Below are positions 1 through 6,517 of a DNA stretch of 7,092 bases, piece after piece. Source of the DNA: Bradymonadales bacterium (GTDB lineage Bacteria; Myxococcota; Bradymonadia; REDH01). Within the stretch, counting starts at the first letter, position 1. The number at the start of each line of letters is the position of its first letter. The notes beneath the pieces were generated by a model, which was not told the origin of the DNA, made no database searches, and was given only the letters and a program-made list of their open reading frames with translations. The translations under genes and the position numbers were made by a program. The stretch covers positions 1 through 7,092 of the forward strand of contig CANKLS010000060.1 of assembly GCA_947483645.1 (NCBI GenBank), given 5' to 3'.

Positions 1-246
1 CCGAGAGAAGGCCGAAGCTCGAAATCCAACGAGAGAGTCGCATGGGGTCTCCGTACATAGTGGCGCCAGCCTCACAGACCGGCCTCGGGGCTATACGGCG
101 GGCTCCCGCGCGCTGTCAACGCGGGCGGGTATGGCCGCCTGCGCGCTTCCTGCTTGCGCGGCAACCTCGTGCGGAATAGAGTCGGGCTCGTTGACGTTTG
201 AGCCGCCTCACTGAGGCCGCTACTTTCAATCTTGGAGAGTTGAAAC
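1..246. other. Upstream region with no assignable gene
   Basis: No reading frame in this stretch resembles a known protein. The three plus-strand frames close at about 60, 180 and 213 without a recognisable C-terminus, and the minus-strand frames look like GC-rich shadows of the next gene. A 6-bp inverted repeat, CCCGCG (105-110) and CGCGGG (120-125), has no following T run, so it is not a convincing terminator. The last part must hold the promoter and 5' leader of the parvulin lipoprotein gene, but no promoter matches consensus well. Confidence 0.5.
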
Positions 247-1494
247 ATGGGATGGAATCGCTTTGGCAAGAGTGCGTTGATCGCGACGCTCGTCGTCTCG
301 ACGGCAGGTCTGGAAATGCTCGCGTGCGGAAAGAAGACGACCGACGCCACCACGGAGGGATCGGGCTCCGGCGCCGCTTCGGCTGGCGGCTCGGGTGCCG
401 CTGCAACGGCTGCGGCCTGCGCCACCATCGACGGCAAGGTCGTCTTCACCCGCGCTCAGCTCGACGCCGAAATGGCTGAGATTCTCGAGCGCTACGCCAA
501 GATGCCTGAGCAGCGCGCGACCAGCGAGCGTTGGCGCAACCAGCGCCGCCGGCGCATCGTGCAGAAGGCTGTGCAAGACGCGCTGGTCGCCCAGCATGTC
601 GGCACCCAGAAGGCTGAAGTCACCGACGCCGAGGTCGAGGCGGCCATCAAGAAGGAGCTGGGCATCGTCTTCGAGAACGAGCAGCAGTTCGGCCACTTTC
701 TCACCAGCCACAAGCAGACGAAAGAAGAGTATTACGCCGAGAAGCGTCAGGAGCTGCTCGTGGACAAGGTGCTCGGCCTCCGCGGCAACCTCGAGCCAGA
801 CGACAAGGAGCTCGGCGAGTTCTACGAGCAGAACAAGGAGCGTTGGAACGAGGGTGAGCGCGTGCTGGCCAGCCGCATCACCATCCGCCTGAAGAACAGC
901 GCCGACCCGGCCTCCGACAAAGAGGGCCTCGACCGCATTACCCAGATTCGCACCCGCGTCACCTCCGGCAAGGAAGAGTTCGCCAAGGTTGCGCAGGAGG
1001 TCAGCGAGATGGCCGACAAGTCGCGCGGCGGAGACCTTGGCTGGGTGGTCAAGGGCCGCCGTCAGCAGTTCGTCAACGATGGCGTCGAAGCCGCCATCTT
1101 CAAGGCCGCCAAAAACACGGTCACCGCGCCTATCAAGACCCAGCTCGGGTACGAGATCTTCCAGGTGCGCGACCACCGCGAAGCCGGCGTCCGCAGCATG
1201 GATGAAGTCCGCGACATCATCTACGAGCCCCTCCGTCGCCGTCGTCGGGACCGCCTCCGCATGGAGCTCGTGAATGAGCTCCAGCAGAAGGCCAAGGTGG
1301 AATACACCGAGGCAGCGTGGGGTCTTGAGACCGAGCCCGCCGTTGAGCCCGCCGGCTCGGGCGCCGCAGCCCCCAAGCCCATGGGCCTACCCCCGGGCGT
1401 GAAGCTGCAGGCCAACCCGCAGGCCGTACTGCCAGGCGTCAAGGTGGTACCCGCTACCGCACCCGCGGCGCCCGCAGCGCCGAAGGCTCCCTAA
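247..1494 (+). CDS. Lipoprotein with SurA/PpiC-like parvulin domain (peptidyl-prolyl isomerase family)
   Basis: A 415-residue predicted envelope lipoprotein, probably a periplasmic folding chaperone. Residues 1-26 form a signal peptide: basic W3-N-R-F-G-K8, a hydrophobic core, then M24-L-A-C27, a slightly atypical lipobox with C27 as the likely lipidated cysteine. A Gly/Ala/Ser-rich linker covers about 37-57. Residues 60-200 are charged and helical, like the SurA_N chaperone region. The parvulin-type domain is about 205-308, with the signature SRGGDLGW (259-266) and LGYEIFQV (300-307). Residues 362-415 are a Pro/Ala-rich low-complexity tail. A GGAG at 234-237 lies 9 nt before the ATG, supporting this start. 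Histidines usual in active parvulins are replaced: R210 where 'ASHI' is typical and E303 where 'GYHI' is typical. It may therefore act more as a chaperone than an isomerase. The family call is strong; the client and the exact role are unknown. The gene appears monocistronic and ends in a terminator. Confidence 0.88.
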   Translation: MGWNRFGKSALIATLVVSTAGLEMLACGKKTTDATTEGSGSGAASAGGSGAAATAAACATIDGKVVFTRAQLDAEMAEILERYAKMPEQRATSERWRNQRRRRIVQKAVQDALVAQHVGTQKAEVTDAEVEAAIKKELGIVFENEQQFGHFLTSHKQTKEEYYAEKRQELLVDKVLGLRGNLEPDDKELGEFYEQNKERWNEGERVLASRITIRLKNSADPASDKEGLDRITQIRTRVTSGKEEFAKVAQEVSEMADKSRGGDLGWVVKGRRQQFVNDGVEAAIFKAAKNTVTAPIKTQLGYEIFQVRDHREAGVRSMDEVRDIIYEPLRRRRRDRLRMELVNELQQKAKVEYTEAAWGLETEPAVEPAGSGAAAPKPMGLPPGVKLQANPQAVLPGVKVVPATAPAAPAAPKAP

Positions 1495-1520
1495 CGGGGA
1501 GCTCGGCCAGACCGACTGAC

Positions 1521-1555
1521 GAGGCCCGCGGTTCGCTGCGGGCCTCTTCGTTTTT
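1521..1555 (+). terminator. Rho-independent terminator of the parvulin lipoprotein gene
   Basis: GAGGCCCGC (1521-1529) pairs perfectly with GCGGGCCTC (1538-1546). The stem extends by a G-U and a G-C pair to close a TTCG tetraloop at 1532-1535. TTCGTTTTT follows (1547-1555). It starts 26 nt after the stop codon and faces the convergent pnp gene. Confidence 0.9.
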
Positions 1556-1569
1556 GATGTCTCGTCGCC

Positions 1570-1612
1570 AAAAAGCGGAAGCGCCGCGCCCCCTTTCGGG
1601 TGGTGCGGCGCC
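1570..1612 (-). terminator. Probable terminator of pnp
   Basis: On the minus strand downstream of the pnp stop, GCGCCGC (1581-1587) pairs with GCGGCGC (1605-1611) and further inner pairing is possible. The transcript then runs through a short spacer into five U (A run at 1570-1574). The U run is 6 nt from the stem base, so the terminator is less canonical than the one facing it. Confidence 0.6.
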
Positions 1613-1616
1613 ACAG

Positions 1617-1631
1617 TCCTCCGAAGGAGGA
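1617..1631 (-). repeat. Small hairpin directly after the pnp stop codon
   Basis: TCCTCC (1617-1622) and GGAGGA (1626-1631) form a 6-bp inverted repeat with a 3-nt loop, immediately adjoining the pnp TAA. It has no U tract of its own. It may help stabilise the mRNA 3' end or act together with the larger hairpin further downstream. Confidence 0.5.
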
Positions 1632-3749
1632 TTAGTTGTCGAGGGTCTTGGTGACGGCGACCGTCGGCGTCTTGCCGAGGGCCTCCTTGCGCGAAAGGCG
1701 GATCTTGCCGTTGCGCTCTACGCCCATGCACTTGACGACGATCTCATCGCCCTCCTGGCAGATGTCCTCGGTGCGCTCGACCCGCTGGTCCGAGAGCTCC
1801 GAGATGTGGCAGAGGCCGTCGACGCCCGGAAGGATGGTCACGAAGGCGCCGAACTCGGCAACCTTGGCAACCGTGCCGAGGTAGATCTCGCCGACAACAG
1901 CCTCAGCCGTGAGCGCCTTGATGATCTCGATGGCCTCGGCCGTCGCCTTCTCGGAGGTGGAGGCGATCTTGACGGTGCCGTTGTCCTGCACTTCGATGGT
2001 GACGCCGGCCTTCTCCTGGATGGCGCGGATGGTCTTGCCGCCTGAGCCGATGACGTCGCGGATGCGGTCGACCGCAATCTTGATGGTCGTGATGCGCGGC
2101 GCGTAGGGCGACAGCTCTTCGTTGGGCGACGAGAGGACGGCGTTCATCTTGCCGAGGATGTGGAGACGACCCTCGCGGGCCTGCAGCATAGCCTCGCTCA
2201 TGACGCTACGGCTGATGCCGTTGATCTTGATGTCCATCTGTAGGCCGGTGATGCCACGCTCGGTGCCAGCCACCTTGAAGTCCATGTCGCCGAGGTGATC
2301 CTCGTCGCCGAGGATGTCGGAGAGGATGACGTAGTCGTCGCCCTCTTTGATGAGACCCATCGCGATGCCTGCGACGGCAGCCTTGATGGGGACGCCGGCA
2401 TGCATGAGGGCGAGCGAGCCGCCGCAGACGGAGGCCATGGAGGAGGAGCCGTTCGACTCAAGGACCTCGGAGACGACGCGGATGGTGTAGGGGAACTTGT
2501 CGTGCGAGGGGACGACCTTCTCGACCGAGCGGCGGGCGAGGAAGCCGTGGCCCACTTCGCGACGGCCGGGCGAACCCATGCGCTTGACCTCACCCACCGA
2601 GAAGGGGGGGAAGTTGTAGTGGAGCATGAAGTGCTCGTCGCGCTTGCCATGCAGGTCTTCGTTGAGCTTGGCGTCGCGATCGGTTCCGAGCGTGACGGTG
2701 ACCAGGGTCTGGGTCTCGCCGCGGGTGAAGAGCGACGAGCCGTGGGGGCGGGGAAGGACGCCAACCTCGACCGTGATGGGACGGACGTCGCGGGGGCCGC
2801 GGCCGTCGATGCGCTTGCGCTGCTTGATGACAACGTCGCGCAGCGTGTTGCTCTCGAGCTCCTCGAAGCAGGCTCCGACCTCGCGCTCACGGCCCGGGTG
2901 GGTCTCGGTGAACTTGGCGCCGAGCTCAGCGCGGATCTCGTGGATGGCGCCGTAGCGGCTGAGCTTCTCCGAGATGGCCATGGCCTTGGAGAGCTTGGTG
3001 CCGATAAACTTGGCGACGGCCTTGAGCAGGGCTGCGTCAAGCTTGGGCGAGACGAAGGTCATCTTCTCCTTGCCGGCCTCTTTGGCGAGCTTGATCTGGA
3101 GCTTGATGAGGGGCTGAACCGCCTCGAAGCCGAAGTTCAGCGCGTCGAGCATGTCGTCTTCGCTCGCCTCGTCGGCCTCGCCTTCGACCATGACGATGGC
3201 GTCCTTGGTGCAGGCGATAACGACGTCGATGTCACAGAGCGGACGCTGCGACCAGGTCGGGTTAGCAACGAACTTGCCCTCGATGCGACCGACGCGGACG
3301 GCGGCGATGGGGCCCGAGAAGGGGGCGTTGCTGAGCATCAGCGCGGCAGAGGCGCCGGTGATGGAGAGGACGTCGGCGTCGTTCTCACTGTCGTGGGAGA
3401 TGACCTGCGCGATGACCTGGACTTCGCCCTTGAAGCCCTCGGGGAAGAGGGGGCGGAGGGGGCGGTCGGAGAGGCGGCAGGTGAGGATTTCGGCCTCGGA
3501 AAGCTGACCCTCACGACGCTTGAATCCACCGGGGATGCGACCGCTGGCGTAGAACTTCTCGATGTACTCCACGCTGAGCGGGAAGAAGCCGGCGGTCTCC
3601 TTGTGGGGACCAACGCAGGCGGTGACGAGAATGGAGGTCTCACCGGTACTGACGATGACGGAGCCGCCGGCCTGTTTGGCCATGCGACCCGTCTCGATCG
3701 TGACGGTGTGAGTTCCGAGAGGGGCAGACTTACGAATCATTGCACACAT
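1632..3749 (-). CDS. pnp: Polynucleotide phosphorylase (PNPase)
   Basis: A 705-residue 3'-5' exoribonuclease that degrades RNA phosphorolytically to nucleoside diphosphates. In other bacteria it is a trimer and often a degradosome component. Domains in order: RNase PH-like 1 (about 14-145) with [11 protein letters not shown] (71-81); its C-terminal part (147-210); the helical PNPase linker (about 240-320); RNase PH-like 2 (about 323-530) with GRGPRDVRP (316-324) and the catalytic segment [10 protein letters not shown] (481-490), where D482 and D488 match E. coli D486 and D492; KH (about 553-612) with the GSGG loop (568-571); S1 (about 620-690). The length is close to the 711 residues of E. 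coli PNPase. An in-frame extension reaches 3860, but it looks unlike the family. AAGGAG lies 5 nt before the ATG at 3749 and 14 nt before the one at 3740, so 3749 is preferred. The gene lies downstream of rpsO, separated by a terminator-like hairpin. Confidence 0.98.
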   Translation of the reverse strand: MCAMIRKSAPLGTHTVTIETGRMAKQAGGSVIVSTGETSILVTACVGPHKETAGFFPLSVEYIEKFYASGRIPGGFKRREGQLSEAEILTCRLSDRPLRPLFPEGFKGEVQVIAQVISHDSENDADVLSITGASAALMLSNAPFSGPIAAVRVGRIEGKFVANPTWSQRPLCDIDVVIACTKDAIVMVEGEADEASEDDMLDALNFGFEAVQPLIKLQIKLAKEAGKEKMTFVSPKLDAALLKAVAKFIGTKLSKAMAISEKLSRYGAIHEIRAELGAKFTETHPGREREVGACFEELESNTLRDVVIKQRKRIDGRGPRDVRPITVEVGVLPRPHGSSLFTRGETQTLVTVTLGTDRDAKLNEDLHGKRDEHFMLHYNFPPFSVGEVKRMGSPGRREVGHGFLARRSVEKVVPSHDKFPYTIRVVSEVLESNGSSSMASVCGGSLALMHAGVPIKAAVAGIAMGLIKEGDDYVILSDILGDEDHLGDMDFKVAGTERGITGLQMDIKINGISRSVMSEAMLQAREGRLHILGKMNAVLSSPNEELSPYAPRITTIKIAVDRIRDVIGSGGKTIRAIQEKAGVTIEVQDNGTVKIASTSEKATAEAIEIIKALTAEAVVGEIYLGTVAKVAEFGAFVTILPGVDGLCHISELSDQRVERTEDICQEGDEIVVKCMGVERNGKIRLSRKEALGKTPTVAVTKTLDN

Positions 3750-3973
3750 GAAGGCTCCTTGGGTTGAGCGTTCACCCGGGCCGCCTTCAGGGGCCGCGCA
3801 TGGTTGCATGTGCGTTGCTCGCGAAGCATGAACTGCAGGACAGGGACCGCGCCCCTGCACTCCAGATCAGGCTACCCGGCGGCTACGCCAAGATCCCGTG
3901 GGGTGAAGCTGGATTGAGAAAGAACGGTTGCGGGGCTCTTCTGCTCCAGCAGGTCGCGGGAGTCAAAAGAAGA
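3750..3973 (-). other. rpsO-pnp intergenic leader
   Basis: About 224 nt lie between the post-rpsO hairpin and the pnp start. No good sigma-70-like promoter is visible on the minus strand. CAGGG (3841-3845) and CCCTG (3853-3857) can form a 5-bp hairpin, with a competing TGCAGG/CCTGCA pairing (3834-3839 with 3854-3859). In E. coli the equivalent region carries a pnp promoter and a stem cut by RNase III for PNPase autoregulation. I see no comparably long stem here, so a similar role is only inferred from position. Confidence 0.4.
3755..3760 (-). promoter_or_regulatory. Shine-Dalgarno site of pnp
   Basis: Reads AAGGAG on the minus strand, 5 nt before the ATG at 3749. It fixes the start as M-C-A-M-I-R-K, not the longer frame that opens at 3860. 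Confidence 0.85.
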
Positions 3974-4004
3974 GAAGCCCTCCCGCGCGGGGCGGGAGGG
4001 CTTC
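3965..4004 (-). terminator. Terminator or attenuator after rpsO, before pnp
   Basis: A perfect 13-bp stem: 3974-3986 pairs with 3992-4004, with a 5-nt loop (3987-3991). On the minus strand it is followed by TCTTCTTTT. It begins 8 nt past the rpsO stop codon. Its place matches the terminator between rpsO and pnp in E. coli, where partial read-through and a separate promoter supply pnp. Confidence 0.92.
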
Positions 4005-4012
4005 GTTCGTGG

Positions 4013-4294
4013 CTACTTACGCAGCCCGAGCTCTAGAATCAGCTGGCGATAGCGATTGATGTCGCAACGCTTGAGGTAGTCGAGGAGGCGGCGCCGCTGG
4101 CCGACCAGCATGAGCAGACCACGACGGCTGTGGTGGTCATGCTTGTGCACCTTGAAGTGCTCGGTGAGGTACTCGATGCGATTCGTGAGGATGGCAATCT
4201 GAACTTCGCTCGAACCGGTGTCGGTATCGGTGAGGTTAAACTTTGCCTGAATGCGCGCGATAATTTCGGCCTTGCCGGCCTTGTCCAATGCCAT
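4013..4294 (-). CDS. rpsO: 30S ribosomal protein S15
   Basis: A 93-residue primary 16S rRNA-binding protein of the small-subunit platform (E. coli S15 has 89 residues). The four-helix S15 pattern is plain: [10 protein letters not shown] (25-34), then [12 protein letters not shown] (50-61), [11 protein letters not shown] (66-76) and the C-terminal end LGLRK. Key RNA contacts known in E. coli (H41, D48, S51) correspond to H46, D53 and S56 here. An in-frame extension upstream to 4348 is ignored because AAGGAG sits 6 nt before the ATG at 4294 and the protein from there starts M-A-L-D-K as expected. It is the first gene of an rpsO-pnp unit and is divergent from cinA. In E. coli, S15 represses its own mRNA through a leader structure; no such structure could be established here by eye. 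Confidence 0.98.
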   Translation of the reverse strand: MALDKAGKAEIIARIQAKFNLTDTDTGSSEVQIAILTNRIEYLTEHFKVHKHDHHSRRGLLMLVGQRRRLLDYLKRCDINRYRQLILELGLRK

Positions 4295-4300
4295 GGGGGA

Positions 4301-4306
4301 CTCCTT
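4301..4306 (-). promoter_or_regulatory. Shine-Dalgarno site of rpsO
   Basis: Reads AAGGAG on the minus strand, 6 nt before the ATG at 4294. It selects this start over the upstream in-frame ATG codons. Confidence 0.85.
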
Positions 4307-4361
4307 GAGAAACAACCCTGACCCGCCCATGGTGAGTCGAGGGTCCAATGAAACGGGCGTT

Positions 4362-4390
4362 CAGGTAGCCGCACAGCAGCCGCGGGTCAA
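4362..4390 (-). promoter_or_regulatory. Weak candidate promoter for rpsO
   Basis: On the minus strand TTGACC (4385-4390) matches the -35 consensus at five of six positions. At a 17-nt spacing the hexamer TACCTG (4362-4367) would be the -10, but it matches only the first two bases. It lies in the 209-nt divergent region between rpsO and cinA, where an rpsO promoter is expected. Position and the -35 are the only support. Confidence 0.25.
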
Positions 4391-4492
4391 GGGAACTCGG
4401 CCCTTCATGGGGTGCGCCGAAGGTGGCAAGGCATTGCGAAGAGGGAGGTAGACGCCAAGGCCGGCCGTCGCCAAGATGCAGTCTCTCTCGAC

Positions 4493-4498
4493 AGGAGG
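4493..4498 (+). promoter_or_regulatory. Shine-Dalgarno site of cinA
   Basis: AGGAGG, 5 nt before the ATG at 4504. It places the start there and not at the in-frame ATG at 4423, whose extra 27 residues do not look like CinA. Confidence 0.88.
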
Positions 4499-4503
4499 CA
4501 GGG

Positions 4504-5805
4504 ATGGCGACGGTCAACATGGTCTGCATTGGGGACGAGCTCCTCGATGGGCGGACGCGCGAGGGGAACGGGTTCTGGCTTGGAGGCTGGCTTCGGCGGG
4601 CGGGCCACAGGCTCGTCAGCGTGACGCTGGTAGCAGATGACCGGGCCAACATTGTTGCGGCACTGCGCCGCGCCACCGACGGCGCTGCGCTCGTCGTCGT
4701 CAGTGGCGGCCTGGGACCAACGCTCGACGACATCACCCGCGATGCTATCGCCGACCTGCTCGGCGACGAACTGAGGGCGGATGCAGGTTCCGAGGAGCGG
4801 CTCCGTGCCAAGTTTGGCCGATTCGGCCGACCCATGCCCGACAACAACCTCCGCCAGACCCTCTTCCCCGCCTCGGCGCGCGTCGTGCCCAACCCGGTCG
4901 GCACGGCAGACTGCTTCGTCGCGACCCTCGAAGGAATCCCTCTTCTGGTGCTGCCCGGGGTTCCGTACGAGTTCGAGACGGTGGCAAAGCTGGAGCTCCC
5001 CGAACTGCTCCCCGCCGCCGCGCCGCGCCGGTTCATCACCCGCCGCACCGCTGGCATCGGCGAAAGCGACCTTGCCCGCCGGATGGAGGCTGTGCCCTGC
5101 CCTGAGGGCCTCCATGTGACCTGGTGCGCGAGCCATCCCTATGTGGAGGTGGAGATCTCTGCAGCCGCTGCGGACGACGAGGCGCTGACCGCCTATGCCT
5201 CCGCTGCACTCGCCCCGCTGGCGCCGTGGCTTCTGCCTGTCGACGCAGAGGGAGCGGCGCTCTCCGCCGCCGCTGCAGTGCTCGCGGCGCTGCGTCAGAA
5301 GGGGCTGCGGATTGCGACGGCCGAGAGCTGCACAGGGGGCGGGATCGCGAAGGAGCTGACGGAGATCGCCGGCAGCAGCGATGGCTTCGCCTGCGGTGTG
5401 GTGACCTACTCCAACCGCTCCAAGTCGGAACTTCTCGGTGTGCCTTCTGCGCTCATCAAGGCCGAGGGTGCGGTGAGCTCCGCAGTAGCGAGCGCGATGG
5501 CGGAGGGGGCGCGGGCCCGGCTCGGCGCGGAGGTTGCGGTGGCGGTTACGGGCGTCGCCGGGCCAGGCGGAGGTAGCGAGGCGAAGCCGGTCGGTACGGT
5601 TTATGTGGCCGTCTCGGTCGAAGCGTCGGGCTGGGTGATGAAGCTGTCGCTGGGCCGTTCGCGCTCGCGCCGGCAGATCAGGGAGACATCGACCGTGGCT
5701 GCGTTGCGGCTGGTGGAACGGCTTCTGGCAGGGCGGCCGGAGGAGCTCGAACATTTTGGTGGTGTCGCATCGCTTCGGTGCTATCGGAGCGGCACATTGA
5801 GATAG
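4504..5805 (+). CDS. cinA: CinA-family protein (MoCF/COG1058 domain plus PncC-type NMN deamidase domain)
   Basis: A 433-residue two-domain CinA. The N-terminal MoaB/MogA-like domain (about 4-170) shows GDELL (10-14) and SGGLGPTLDDITRD (67-80); in studied homologues this domain hydrolyses ADP-ribose. The C-terminal PncC-like domain (about 255-415) carries ATAESCTGGG (271-280) with the expected catalytic serine S275, TYSNRSKSELLGV (301-313) with lysine K307, and TGVAGPGGG (349-357). It therefore probably converts nicotinamide mononucleotide to nicotinic acid mononucleotide in pyridine nucleotide recycling. Full length and active-site motifs suggest a working deamidase. In the N-terminal domain the usual 'DTN' reads E20-G-N22, a mild departure. 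It opens a rightward cluster; the next gene starts 32 nt after its stop, so co-transcription is likely. In several bacteria cinA is upstream of recA and linked with competence or DNA damage, although its biochemical role is in NAD metabolism. Confidence 0.95.
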   Translation: MATVNMVCIGDELLDGRTREGNGFWLGGWLRRAGHRLVSVTLVADDRANIVAALRRATDGAALVVVSGGLGPTLDDITRDAIADLLGDELRADAGSEERLRAKFGRFGRPMPDNNLRQTLFPASARVVPNPVGTADCFVATLEGIPLLVLPGVPYEFETVAKLELPELLPAAAPRRFITRRTAGIGESDLARRMEAVPCPEGLHVTWCASHPYVEVEISAAAADDEALTAYASAALAPLAPWLLPVDAEGAALSAAAAVLAALRQKGLRIATAESCTGGGIAKELTEIAGSSDGFACGVVTYSNRSKSELLGVPSALIKAEGAVSSAVASAMAEGARARLGAEVAVAVTGVAGPGGGSEAKPVGTVYVAVSVEASGWVMKLSLGRSRSRRQIRETSTVAALRLVERLLAGRPEELEHFGGVASLRCYRSGTLR

Positions 5806-5826
5806 GGCTAGGCTCAAGGCCGCAGC

Positions 5827-5831
5827 GGGAG
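5827..5831 (+). promoter_or_regulatory. Shine-Dalgarno site of the ThpR-like gene
   Basis: GGGAG, 6 nt before the ATG at 5838. It favours M-Y-W-S-I over a GTG start at 5778, which would overlap the end of cinA and lacks a good site. Confidence 0.75.
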
Positions 5832-5837
5832 TTGTCT

Positions 5838-6410
5838 ATGTATTGGAGCATCGTCGTAGATCTGGCCATCCCCGTAGCGGAGCGTGCCGCGCTGAGCGTG
5901 GAGCAGCTCGGTGAGCCGATGCGCCACATGGGCATCGGGTTCGCGGCAGTTCCGACCGACCGCGTGCGGCTGATTCTGGCAGCGGGACGGCTGACCGCCG
6001 AAGGGGAGATGGAGCGCATCGATGTTGCGCTGACGGAGATTGCGGCGGCGACGCGGCGGTTCACCTACCGGTTGGCGGCTCCGTCGTGGCACCCGAGCGA
6101 GGAGGAGGCGCGGGCGCTGGTTGCGCGCGTGAACGAGGGCGAAGAGCAGCTCGCGCAGGTTCGGCTCCGTCTGACCGAGGAGCTCGGCAGCGAGCTCTGC
6201 CTGACAGGCGCAGAGGATGGGGGCGGCGGCGCGGTGGTGCTACTCGGAACGCTTGGCGAGGCGGAGCTTCATGAACTGCGCGGGCTTCTGCCTTCGAGCG
6301 CGGCCGACCTCGGCAGCTCGGTGGTGAGCGATTTGGCGGTGGTTCGTTGGACGGAGACGGCGGGTGGCCCGAAGTGGCGCGTGTCGAAGCGATATTTTTT
6401 GCAGAGCTGA
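5838..6410 (+). CDS. ThpR/LigT-like 2H phosphoesterase homologue lacking both HxT motifs
   Basis: A 190-residue protein of the size of RNA 2',3'-cyclic phosphodiesterase (ThpR, formerly 2'-5' RNA ligase LigT). The resemblance is a pattern match by eye: a YWSIVVDL opening strand (2-9) like the family's 'lFvAidl', RFTYRLAAPSW (74-84), a segment ALVARVNEGEEQLAQ (93-107) like 'rvlwagve.geeLa', and the C-terminal strand-loop-strand SDLAVVRWTETAGGPKW (164-180) ending in YFL (186-188). Position supports it, since cinA-ligT-recA order is known in Deinococcus. The two HxT motifs that do the catalysis are gone: the first aligns with R44-L-I46 and the second with about V133-V-L135. The frame is intact with normal codon use, so this is a diverged gene, not a broken one. 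It is probably non-catalytic and may bind RNA or a nucleotide. Co-transcription with cinA is likely. The CDS is sure; the family call is moderate. Confidence 0.68.
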   Translation: MYWSIVVDLAIPVAERAALSVEQLGEPMRHMGIGFAAVPTDRVRLILAAGRLTAEGEMERIDVALTEIAAATRRFTYRLAAPSWHPSEEEARALVARVNEGEEQLAQVRLRLTEELGSELCLTGAEDGGGGAVVLLGTLGEAELHELRGLLPSSAADLGSSVVSDLAVVRWTETAGGPKWRVSKRYFLQS

Positions 6411-6455
6411 CGCAACACTCGCTCGCGAACGCCGATAAGTATCAATGCGGAAGGC

Positions 6456-6482
6456 TTGCACCCTGCCTATTCGCGTGATACT
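6456..6482 (+). promoter_or_regulatory. Candidate recA promoter
   Basis: TTGCAC (6456-6461) as -35 and GATACT (6477-6482; four of six matches to TATAAT) as -10, with a short 15-nt spacer. The -10 abuts the GAAC-N4-GTTC palindrome directly, the geometry expected of a LexA-repressed promoter. The spacing is poor, so the exact elements are uncertain. Confidence 0.4.
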
Positions 6483-6494
6483 GAACGGGTGTTC
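6483..6494 (+). promoter_or_regulatory. Putative LexA (SOS) operator of recA
   Basis: GAAC-GGGT-GTTC is a perfect inverted repeat of the GAACN4GTTC class used by LexA/DinR in Gram-positive bacteria; it also resembles the GTTC-containing LexA sites described for Myxococcus. It lies 23 nt before the recA ATG, between the candidate -10 and the ribosome binding site. It is not the CTGT-N8-ACAG form of enteric bacteria. LexA control of recA is well established across bacteria; binding here is inferred. Confidence 0.75.
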
Positions 6495-6503
6495 CGTAAC
6501 CTT

Positions 6504-6509
6504 GAGGAG
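6504..6509 (+). promoter_or_regulatory. Shine-Dalgarno site of recA
   Basis: GAGGAG, 8 nt before the ATG at 6518. It supports the start M-N-A-G-E-K-K-K. Confidence 0.8.
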
Positions 6510-6517
6510 AGACGACA

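Noticed and set aside
105..125. Inverted repeat CCCGCG/CGCGGG as a terminator of an upstream gene
   Set aside because: The stem is only 6 bp with a 9-nt loop and no T tract on either side.
154..182. TTGCGC and TAGAGT at 17-nt spacing as a promoter for the parvulin lipoprotein gene
   Set aside because: Only three of six and four of six matches to consensus in GC-rich DNA; easily due to chance.
72..449. A 125-codon minus-strand frame covering the upstream region
   Set aside because: It overlaps the start of the lipoprotein gene, has Ala/Pro-rich composition and no family resemblance.
226..1176. A 316-codon minus-strand frame opposite the parvulin lipoprotein gene
   Set aside because: It is Leu/Ala-rich, without a supported start or domain; the plus-strand gene has a signal peptide, parvulin motifs, a ribosome binding site and a terminator.
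2295..3767. A 490-codon open frame on the plus strand, antisense to pnp
   Set aside because: It mirrors the pnp coding frame in GC-rich DNA, is Asp/Gly/Leu/Val-rich with no recognisable domain, and pnp is certain on the other strand.
3750..3860. In-frame N-terminal extension of PNPase starting at 3860
   Set aside because: The extra 37 residues do not resemble PNPase, and a good ribosome binding site sits inside the extension just before the ATG at 3749.
4566..4575. GAACGGGTTC palindrome inside cinA as a second SOS box
   Set aside because: The half-sites are separated by 2 nt, not 4, and the repeat lies within coding sequence, so it does not fit the operator seen at recA.
4405..5817. A 470-codon open frame on the minus strand, antisense to cinA
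   Set aside because: It is Arg/Ala/His-rich with no motif, covers the certain cinA gene, and arises from high-GC third-codon bias.
6395..6400. Run of six T near the end of the ThpR-like gene as a terminator before recA
   Set aside because: It is within the coding frame and no stable hairpin immediately precedes it.
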